NCBI GenBank assembly: GCA_003972865.1
Contig: QOAX01000239.1
Location: forward strand, 1-6,545
Direction: 5' to 3'
Length of the DNA: 6,545 nucleotides
DNA from: Verrucomicrobiota bacterium
GTDB taxonomy: Bacteria > Verrucomicrobiota > Verrucomicrobiia > Limisphaerales > UBA1096
The position numbers were made by a program, and so were the translations under genes. Of the stretch, positions 1-4,722 are shown one piece after another. The notes beneath the pieces were generated by a model, which was not told where the DNA came from, searched no databases, and was given only the letters and a program-made list of their open reading frames with translations. Every line of letters starts with the position of its first letter. The first letter of the stretch is position 1.

Positions 1-230
1 GTCGGCGTGCAGTTGGCCGCCGCCGAGTGCGCGTCAGTGAAGCGCATACCCTCCGTGGCCAAGCGGTCGAGGTTGGGCGTCTTAAAAGGAGAGTCAGCAC
101 GATAGGACTTCGGCTGGCCATAGCCAATATCATCGAAGAGAACAAAAACGATATTGGGAGGCTGCTTTGCTTCGGTCCAGACCACTACAGGCAGTAACAA
201 AGCAAACAGAGTTAGGTAATATCTAATCAA
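1..230 (-). CDS. Secreted sulfatase, N-terminal part (runs off window)
   Basis: This is the first 76 codons of a sulfatase of the alkaline-phosphatase superfamily, which hydrolyses sulfate esters outside the cytoplasm. The start is a TTG at 230-228. The in-frame stop TGA lies only nine bases further upstream and no ATG is available, so TTG is the only reasonable start. No good Shine-Dalgarno is visible. Residues 2-21 form a hydrophobic signal peptide (IRYYLTLFALLLPVVVW). PPNIVFVLFDD follows, with the metal-binding Asp pair at 33-34, then TPNLDRLATEGMRF. The window ends inside the formylglycine motif: NCTP plus a Thr codon begins C-x-P-x-R at Cys74. It lies 84 bases downstream of the 315-980 gene on the same strand, so co-transcription is possible. 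The gap is AT-rich, with only a weak -10-like TATAAC at 257-252. The gene is visibly more AT-rich than the sulfatase at 1051-2412. Family is sure; substrate cannot be told. Confidence 0.9.
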   Translation of the reverse strand, partial: MIRYYLTLFALLLPVVVWTEAKQPPNIVFVLFDDIGYGQPKSYRADSPFKTPNLDRLATEGMRFTDAHSAAANCTP

Positions 231-314
231 CGGAGATTTTCAACAAAAACAGTTATACTTATCATGGATACCCAACCTTAAATTCCGGAAAAGGTGTTGG
301 TGCATTCTCCCGGT

Positions 315-980
315 TCAACGGCCGTGCAGCTTGATGTCGTCGAAGTCGTTCATGTCGTCGAACGACCCGATACCGATGCGGCCTTTGCCGAAGGTTTTGT
401 CGACGACACTCATGTGCGGCTTTGTCATGTCGTCGAAGTAAACGTCGATCGTTCCCTTGGCCGTGTCGCGGACGACCTTGACGTTGTGCCAGGTGTCGCT
501 CTTCCACGGCGTCTTGTTTTTGTTGTCGGTCATGGCTTTGCGCGGGGCGTCCTTTACGATCATGATTTGGCCGCTGTGCGGATCCGGTTTCGCGCCGAGG
601 TGGCAGTAGTAAAAATGCGCGGCGTCCTGCCAGTTGAAAAACACGCAGCAGTCGCGGTGGTTGCCGGTGTCCTTGGTGCTGCGCACACGGAAGGTGAGCA
701 CAAAGTCGGCGACCGAAACCCCCTTGATCAGTGCGATATGGTGTGGGCTACGAACCTTGGGCTTGTAGTCGCTCTCCCGCCGGTTGATCCCGAAAACGTG
801 GTTGCCGCCGACCTTGCGGTGCGTCCAGCTTTTCTCGTCGGTGACCTCCCAGTGTTTTCGTCCGTCCTCAAAATTCTCCTCGAAAACCAAGGGCAGGTCG
901 GTTTTTTCTGTGTTATCCGCTTGGCCAAGCGCTGTGAACGACAGGGCTGCGGTTGCCAAAAGTAACTTGGTGGCGTTCAT
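315..980 (-). CDS. Secreted concanavalin/LamG-like (DUF1080-type) domain protein
   Basis: This is a 221-aa exported protein with one beta-sandwich domain. I chose the ATG at 980-978 over an in-frame GTG at 1016 for two reasons: AGGA lies eight bases before it, and it places a normal signal peptide at the N-terminus (MNATKLLLATAALSFTALG, cleavage near ALG-QAD, residues 19-22). The mature protein opens with LVFEENFEDGRKHWEV and closes with GRIGIGSFDDMNDFDDIKL. These opening and closing strands are typical of the concanavalin-A-like jelly rolls annotated as LamG or DUF1080 / 3-keto-disaccharide hydrolase in Planctomycetota and Verrucomicrobiota. The middle holds TFRVRSTKDTGNHRDCCVFFNW and the strand WHNVKVVRDTAKGTIDVYFDD. 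Two adjacent cysteines sit about residue 113. It lies between two sulfatase genes on the same strand. Carbohydrate binding or glycoside cleavage is an inference from fold and neighbours; I see no proven catalytic residues. The codons for residues 17-21 carry a perfect 14-base palindrome. Confidence 0.85.
   Translation of the reverse strand: MNATKLLLATAALSFTALGQADNTEKTDLPLVFEENFEDGRKHWEVTDEKSWTHRKVGGNHVFGINRRESDYKPKVRSPHHIALIKGVSVADFVLTFRVRSTKDTGNHRDCCVFFNWQDAAHFYYCHLGAKPDPHSGQIMIVKDAPRKAMTDNKNKTPWKSDTWHNVKVVRDTAKGTIDVYFDDMTKPHMSVVDKTFGKGRIGIGSFDDMNDFDDIKLHGR
918..931. repeat. Palindrome copy, 14 bases (CGCTTGGCCAAGCG)
   Basis: Perfect 14-base palindrome inside the 315-980 gene, coding for Ala-Leu-Gly-Gln-Ala around the predicted signal peptidase site. 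Confidence 0.9.
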
Positions 981-988
981 CTCGGCGA

Positions 989-992
989 TCCT
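989..992 (-). promoter_or_regulatory. Ribosome binding site deciding the start at 980
   Basis: AGGA (as read on the minus strand) is followed by an eight-base spacer and ATG at 980-978. It supports the ATG start over the in-frame GTG 36 bases upstream. Confidence 0.6.
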
Positions 993-1030
993 AGCGAAAC
1001 CAAGCCCGGCTGCCACGCAAAAACATCCCG

Positions 1031-1046
1031 GCGCTTGGCCAAGCGC
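1031..1046. repeat. Palindrome copy, 16 bases (GCGCTTGGCCAAGCGC)
   Basis: Perfect 16-base palindrome in the gap between the sulfatase stop (1051) and the 315-980 gene. It has no loop and no T-tract, so it does not look like a terminator. Confidence 0.9.
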
Positions 1047-1050
1047 GGCG

Positions 1051-2412
1051 TCACGGCTTTTGCCAGGGAACGCGGCCGGCGCGTTGGGTGTGAAGGCGCA
1101 GGGCAGCGGCCAACTCGGTGAACTTTTTGCGGTTACTCTTGGCCAGGTCGTTTTGTTCGAGCGGATCGGTTTTCAGGTCGTAAAGTTGGTACGGCTCGAA
1201 GGGGTGGTTGTGGACCAACTTCCAGTCGCCCCGGCGGAAGGCGTGGTAATCCTGCCCGTTGTAGCGCAGGCCGCCTTCGCGGCGGACGAATACCAGGTCG
1301 CGGTCGAGCTTCTGCGCCTGGCCAAGCATCGTCGGCAGGAGGCTTTTGCCACGAACATGATCCGGCACCTTGGCCCCGGCGGCGGCGCAGGCGGTCGGGT
1401 ACAAATCCATCGTGATGCCGACGAGGTTGCTGCGTGTGCCGGCCTTGATTTTGCCGGGCCACACGGCGCAGGTTGGAACTTTCAACCCGCCTTCGTACAT
1501 GTCCTGTTTGCCACCGCGATGATTGCCGTTGGTGCCGGCGACGCTGACTTGCCCGCCGTTGTCGCTGCTGAAAATCGTCAGCGTGTTTTTGTACTGCCCG
1601 TTTTTCTTGAGCGCGTCGATCACTCGACCGATGCCGTGGTCCATGTGCTCGATGAGCGCCACCAGCCTGGCGCGCTTGTCACTGATGCCCGGTTGGCGCG
1701 CCTTCACCTTTTCGAGCCAATCCTGCGGCGGCTGAATCGGCGTGTGCGGCGCGTTGTAAGCGAGGTACATGAAGAACGGGGCTTCTTTGCCTTTGCGATC
1801 GTTGAGAGTGTCGATGGCCCATTCGCTGAACAGGTCGGTGGCGTGGCCGGGAGGATCGATCTCCTTTCGGTTCTCGCGGAAATAATTGATACCGTGCCGA
1901 CGGTGCTTGTAGTAGTCGTCGATCATGTCGCAGAGGAAACCCTTGAAATGATCGAAACCGCGCCCGTTCGGCGTGTTCGGCTCCTCAAGGCCAAGGTGCC
2001 ATTTGCCGATGATGGACGTGTGATAACCAGCGCCCTTGAGCGTCCGGGGCAGAAGCGTCGCTTTTTGCGAGAGCCAGCCCCAGTTGTTTTCGGGGTGAGT
2101 GCGGATGACGCCGGGTACGCCGACGAGGTCCGGGTACGTGCCGCTCAGCAACGCGGCGCGCGTCGGGCTGCAGACCGGGCAGTTGGCGTAAAACGAATCG
2201 AACCGCATGCCGTCCGCCATGAGCGCGTCGATGTTGGGCGACTTGAGATCCTTCGCGCCGTAGCAGGAAAGATCGCCGTAACCGAGGTCATCGACGAGAA
2301 TGATCAGGATGTTCGGCTTGTCAGCGGCGGACGTGCTTGACGGCTTAGCCAAGCCGAAAGCGGCCAGGGCAACCAGCGTCGTGCGAAGGAGTTTGAACCG
2401 GTTCACGTGCAT
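1051..2412 (-). CDS. Secreted formylglycine-dependent sulfatase (arylsulfatase type)
   Basis: This is a complete 453-aa type I sulfatase, normal in length for the family, that hydrolyses sulfate esters after export. Residues 1-30 are a signal peptide (basic start, core TTLVALAAFGLA, cleavage near SAA-DKPN). Metal-binding Asp41-Asp42 lie in ILIILVDDLGYGDLSCYG. The signature CSPTR is at 81-85; Cys81 would be converted to formylglycine by a maturase not in this window. GKWHLG is at 136-141, YNAPHTP with His223 follows, SSDNGG is at 282-287 with the metal ligands Asp284 and Asn285, and GNHRGGK with Lys302 follows. All expected active-site residues are present, so I call it functional. The reading frame stays open upstream to a TTG at 2577, but that part overlaps an SRP RNA and has no sulfatase character. 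I therefore start at ATG 2412, although it lacks a clear Shine-Dalgarno. The next gene downstream starts 70 bases after the stop. Substrate is unknown; a polysaccharide is plausible from the family and neighbours. Confidence 0.95.
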   Translation of the reverse strand: MHVNRFKLLRTTLVALAAFGLAKPSSTSAADKPNILIILVDDLGYGDLSCYGAKDLKSPNIDALMADGMRFDSFYANCPVCSPTRAALLSGTYPDLVGVPGVIRTHPENNWGWLSQKATLLPRTLKGAGYHTSIIGKWHLGLEEPNTPNGRGFDHFKGFLCDMIDDYYKHRRHGINYFRENRKEIDPPGHATDLFSEWAIDTLNDRKGKEAPFFMYLAYNAPHTPIQPPQDWLEKVKARQPGISDKRARLVALIEHMDHGIGRVIDALKKNGQYKNTLTIFSSDNGGQVSVAGTNGNHRGGKQDMYEGGLKVPTCAVWPGKIKAGTRSNLVGITMDLYPTACAAAGAKVPDHVRGKSLLPTMLGQAQKLDRDLVFVRREGGLRYNGQDYHAFRRGDWKLVHNHPFEPYQLYDLKTDPLEQNDLAKSNRKKFTELAAALRLHTQRAGRVPWQKP

Positions 2413-2460
2413 AGCGTAGCCAATGCGCCTGGCCAAAGGCAAGTTTTTGGGATCGGGAAA

Positions 2461-2554
2461 CGCCAGGGTGACCACGGCAAATACGAAGCAAACTACCGTT
2501 GCTGCCTTCCGGCCCTGGCGGGGTTCGTAAGTCCGCACTCCGTGGGCCCTGACA
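2461..2554 (-). ncRNA. ffs: Signal recognition particle RNA (small bacterial 4.5S type)
   Basis: This is the RNA of the bacterial SRP, which binds Ffh and guides ribosomes with emerging signal sequences to the membrane. The minus strand contains the hallmark CAGGGCCGGAAGGCAGCAAC, matching the conserved apical domain, with the GGAA tetraloop at 2510-2507. The flanks fold into the expected long hairpin: TACGAA (2529-2524) pairs with TTCGTA (2487-2482), CCACGG (2545-2540) with CCGTGG (2477-2472), and the terminal TGTCAGGG (2554-2547) with CCCTGGCG (2468-2461), with two G-U pairs. The length of about 94 nt fits the small bacterial class without an Alu domain. Ends are set from the base of the stem and could shift by a few bases. 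No clear T-tract terminator follows. The sulfatase ATG lies 48 bases downstream, so read-through is possible. Confidence 0.93.
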
Positions 2555-2559
2555 CGCGC

Positions 2560-2588
2560 AACGTACCGCTTGGCCAAGCACGACTCAA
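2560..2588 (-). promoter_or_regulatory. Candidate promoter of the SRP RNA
   Basis: On the minus strand, TTGAGT (2588-2583) and TACGTT (2565-2560) are separated by exactly 17 bases, and the base of the SRP RNA stem begins six bases beyond the -10 box. The spacer contains a perfect copy of the GCTTGGCCAAGC palindrome. The -10 box matches consensus at only three of six positions, so the call rests mainly on spacing and place. Confidence 0.4.
2568..2579. repeat. Palindrome copy, 12 bases (GCTTGGCCAAGC)
   Basis: Perfect 12-base palindrome in the spacer of the candidate SRP RNA promoter. Its minus-strand TTG-GCC-AAG also creates the false upstream start of the sulfatase frame. Confidence 0.9.
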
Positions 2589-2603
2589 GGCAATTGACCG
2601 CGC

Positions 2604-2613
2604 CTTGGCCAAG
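2604..2613. repeat. Palindrome copy, 10 bases (CTTGGCCAAG)
   Basis: Perfect 10-base core in the divergent region between the SRP RNA and the ankyrin lipoprotein gene, centred 35 bases from the previous copy. Confidence 0.9.
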
Positions 2614-2676
2614 CCGACATGGAATGATGTTGGACGACCATCGGTGAGTTGGCTATCGTCCGCCGGTCATCTGTTC

Positions 2677-3645
2677 ATGAATCCACTCATCATCACATCC
2701 ATCGCAGCCGGGCTGCTGCTCGGCTGCGCCACCTCCCCCTCCCAACAGGCGTCCACCGCAATAGTCGATCCGCCGGCGGTTTCGATTCACCAGGCGGCTT
2801 GGAAGGGCGACGTTGAGTCCATCGAGCAGCACTGCGCAGCTGGCACGGATGTGAACTTGCGGAACAAATGGAACGCGACACCGCTGCACTACGCAACCCG
2901 CGCAGGCAAGGCGGCCGCGGCTGAACGACTCGTCGCCAGTGGTGCGAATGTCGATGCGAAGAACAACGAGGGCGTCACGCCGCTGCATTATTCGGCCTCG
3001 GGCGGGCACCGGACCATCGTCGCGCTGCTCATAGCCAAAGGCGCGAAGGTGAACGGGCAGGATGCGGAAGGCCTGACACCGCTGCACCGCGCCGCCCGGG
3101 GCGGACACAGGGACACGATCGACCTGCTTGTCGCCAAAGGCGCGGAGGTGAACGCAAAGAACTCCGCCGGGTTGACCCCGTTGGAGTTGGCGGACGAGAA
3201 CGCAGCCGAACTCCTCCGCAGACACGGCGGCAAATCCGCCGTCAAACTCGGCGCTCTCTCCGAGGATGCCGCAAACGGCAATATCGAGGCCGTCAAGCAA
3301 CACCTGGCCGGCGGCGCGGATGTCAACGGAAAGGATGACCTCGGACGAACCCCGCTGTACCGGGCGGCGTACAACGGCCACACGGAGATCGCCGGGCTGT
3401 TCCTCGCGGGGGGTGCGGATGCCGATGCCCGCGATGAAAACGGATGGACCCCCCTGCACGGCGCCGCCTACAAGGGCCATCTCGAGATCGTCGCCGCGCT
3501 GCTCGCCAAAAAAGCGGCAGTGAACGCAAAAGACGTCGATGGCGACACCCCGCTGGACTGGGCCAAAAACAAACCCGAGATCGCCGCACTCCTCCGCAAA
3601 CACGGCGGCAAGACGGGTGCCGAGTTGAAGGCTGAAGGAAAATGA
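2677..3645 (+). CDS. Ankyrin-repeat lipoprotein
   Basis: This is a 322-aa ankyrin-repeat protein that is probably membrane-anchored. I chose ATG 2677 because it gives a lipoprotein signal (MNPLIITSIAAGLLLGC) with lipobox LLGC and Cys17 as the lipidated residue. The reading frame is open further upstream, but that part runs antisense to the SRP RNA and looks non-coding. About eight or nine ankyrin units cover residues 36-310, with the usual TPLHxAAxxGH...LLxxGAxVNAKD pattern. Clear starts are at 67, 100, 133, 224, 257 and 290. There are two blocks: residues 36-187 end in ELLRRHGGKSA and residues 190-322 end in ALLRKHGGKTGAELKAEGK, which suggests internal duplication. Ankyrin repeats bind proteins; the partner is unknown and no catalytic domain is present. 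No strong ribosome binding site is visible. Its 3' end recurs in the remnant at 4400-4549. Confidence 0.92.
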   Translation: MNPLIITSIAAGLLLGCATSPSQQASTAIVDPPAVSIHQAAWKGDVESIEQHCAAGTDVNLRNKWNATPLHYATRAGKAAAAERLVASGANVDAKNNEGVTPLHYSASGGHRTIVALLIAKGAKVNGQDAEGLTPLHRAARGGHRDTIDLLVAKGAEVNAKNSAGLTPLELADENAAELLRRHGGKSAVKLGALSEDAANGNIEAVKQHLAGGADVNGKDDLGRTPLYRAAYNGHTEIAGLFLAGGADADARDENGWTPLHGAAYKGHLEIVAALLAKKAAVNAKDVDGDTPLDWAKNKPEIAALLRKHGGKTGAELKAEGK

Positions 3646-3732
3646 AACAGCAGTCGCATCAAAGTCTAAGCTTTAAATTCAAAGATGGTGCAAATCGATT
3701 TGGCGAGTTATCTACTGCGTTTGCAATTTATT

Positions 3733-3880
3733 ATGCTGCGGCTTTCTACGCTTCTTCGTGGCTTGGTTCAAACGCGTGCTGAAACCCTAACGCGCACCTT
3801 CAAACTTTGTGATCATCTTCGCCACCGACATGGGCTATGTAGATGTAGACTGCTTTGAATCGAAGGACATTAGCACGCCA
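3733..3880 (+). pseudogene. Decayed sulfatase N-terminus
   Basis: From 3798 the plus strand reads SNFVIIFATDMGYVDVDCFESKDISTP and then stops (TGA 3881). This is plainly the metal-binding N-terminus of a sulfatase, normally NFVIIFADDMGYGD. The first Asp of the metal pair is Thr and the conserved Gly of GYGD is Val, so it would be inactive even if longer. A stop (TAA) lies just upstream in that frame. In another frame, ATG 3733 gives MLRLSTLLRGLVQTRAET, which looks like the signal peptide of the same gene, so a frameshift near 3785-3797 is likely. The signal-peptide part is an inference; the sulfatase motif is seen directly. Everything after the STP motif is missing, replaced abruptly by the gene starting at 3880. 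Confidence 0.75.
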
Positions 3881-4350
3881 TGAACATCACCTCCGGCCCG
3901 TACAAAGAAAGACCGATTCGTTTTCTGGAGCTTTGGACATCTGCTGGGTGGCGGCTCAAGGTTTACGGCATTGCCTACAACCATCCAACGCCACGACCCG
4001 AGTTGGTTGAGGCTGCCAAGATCGTCGCGGCCCAGAGATTAGCGAACGTGCCTAACTCCATGCGGCATTACTCGGTTGGATTCGTCGGTGTTCACGACGG
4101 ACGTACCGCTAACTTTGTGTTTGTGGATTGGTGGGCTGACGAGAACGAGTTACACCATCATGTCTACGTTTCTCCTACAGACGAACCGGCGCGCTTAACC
4201 TACTCCACCCCTAGCGGCTTGGTGGCTTGTGTTTGGGATTTGCGAGTCATGGCGTTTGAGCGGCAGGCGTGGCTCGACACAGTGCTCAAACAATCGCGCA
4301 AACCGGACTTCGATGCATACTTAAGTATTAGACTTGATGAGGACATTTGA
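3880..4350 (+). CDS. Unrecognised 156-aa protein, intact
   Basis: I cannot assign a function. The product is a soluble-looking 156-aa protein with no signal peptide, membrane segment or lipobox, so probably cytoplasmic, unlike every other protein gene here. Notable features are RFLELWTSAGWRLKVYGIAYN (15-34, less its first residue, is the conserved-looking core), a short helix-like stretch PELVEAAKIVAAQRLA (40-55), a Trp/acid/His patch DWWADENELHHH (83-94), and a C-terminal half with CVWDLRVMAFERQAWLD (117-133). The many Trp and His residues and the uninterrupted frame suggest a real, selected gene. ATG 3880 is the first start. AAGGA lies 12 bases before it, rather far, and falls inside the sulfatase remnant. 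Base composition is less GC-rich than the neighbours, and the gene lies between two gene fragments, both of which suggest acquisition by transfer. Confidence 0.75.
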   Translation: MNITSGPYKERPIRFLELWTSAGWRLKVYGIAYNHPTPRPELVEAAKIVAAQRLANVPNSMRHYSVGFVGVHDGRTANFVFVDWWADENELHHHVYVSPTDEPARLTYSTPSGLVACVWDLRVMAFERQAWLDTVLKQSRKPDFDAYLSIRLDEDI

Positions 4351-4399
4351 CACTATACGGGCTAACACCAGGCTGAATCCAACAACTGTTCGCTGTCCG

Positions 4400-4549
4400 G
4401 ATGTGAATTCGAAGAATAAGTTTGGAGGGACACCTGTGCTTTATGCGGCTGAAGGAGGTCACAGGGAAATCGTTGAACTGCTAATTGCCGACCTCCTCCG
4501 CAAACATGGAGGCAAGACGGGGGCAGAATTGAAAGCTGCTGGCAAGTAG
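4400..4549 (+). pseudogene. Ankyrin-gene tail with internal deletion
   Basis: The frame ending at TAG 4549 encodes one ankyrin unit (DVNSKNKFGGTPVLYAAEGG, then HREIVELLIA), followed directly by DLLRKHGGKTGAELKAAGK. The second part is nearly identical to the C-terminus of the ankyrin lipoprotein at 2677-3645 (ALLRKHGGKTGAELKAEGK). Relative to that gene, about 26 residues between the unit and the tail are missing, so the join is an in-frame deletion. An ATG at 4337, inside the end of the previous gene, would allow a 70-aa product, but residues before DVN show no ankyrin character and there is no signal peptide. I read it as a remnant of a second ankyrin gene; a short expressed peptide cannot be excluded. 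Confidence 0.75.
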
Positions 4550-4603
4550 CCCAGCGCGGGTGCGAACGGCTGCAGCTTTCCGAAAATAATCAAACCAAGT
4601 CTC

Positions 4604-4624
4604 GGACCGCGGAGACAGCGGTCC
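4604..4624. repeat. Hairpin-forming inverted repeat in the 4550-4722 gap
   Basis: GGACCGC (4604-4610) and GCGGTCC (4618-4624) are perfect inverted copies around a seven-base loop. An alternative hairpin pairs GTCTC (4599-4603) with GAGAC (4612-4616). No T-tract follows on the plus strand, so it is not a standard terminator. It may be a dispersed REP-like element. The rest of the gap holds only palindrome copies and no gene I can support. Confidence 0.5.
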
Positions 4625-4687
4625 CTCCCCCTGTGACCCTTGGCCCGCCCGATCCCTTTTGCGCACCTGCTGTCGAATCAGTTGACG

Positions 4688-4703
4688 GCGCTTGGCCAAG
4701 CGC
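4688..4703. repeat. Palindrome copy, 16 bases (GCGCTTGGCCAAGCGC)
   Basis: Perfect 16-base palindrome identical to 1031-1046, centred 27 bases before the PhoD-like ATG. A partial copy (TGGCCAAG) follows at 4710-4717. Confidence 0.9.
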
Positions 4704-4722
4704 GAACAATGGCCAAGCCATA

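Noticed and set aside
1031..1046. Palindrome as a Rho-independent terminator between the sulfatase and the 315-980 gene
   Set aside because: It has no loop and no T-tract, and identical copies lie inside genes, so termination is not its general role.
784..2340. Long plus-strand open frame opposite the sulfatase
   Set aside because: It is the antisense shadow of a GC-rich gene. The minus strand carries all sulfatase motifs and the plus translation shows no domain.
2594..2625. Plus-strand promoter for the ankyrin gene (TTGACC at 2594-2599)
   Set aside because: No acceptable -10 box lies 16-18 bases downstream.
4358..4400. attC-like site after the 156-aa gene (GGGCTAAC just past the stop)
   Set aside because: The left box does not fit RYYYAAC exactly and I find no matching GTTRRRY partner with complementary arms; an integron cassette is therefore not supported.
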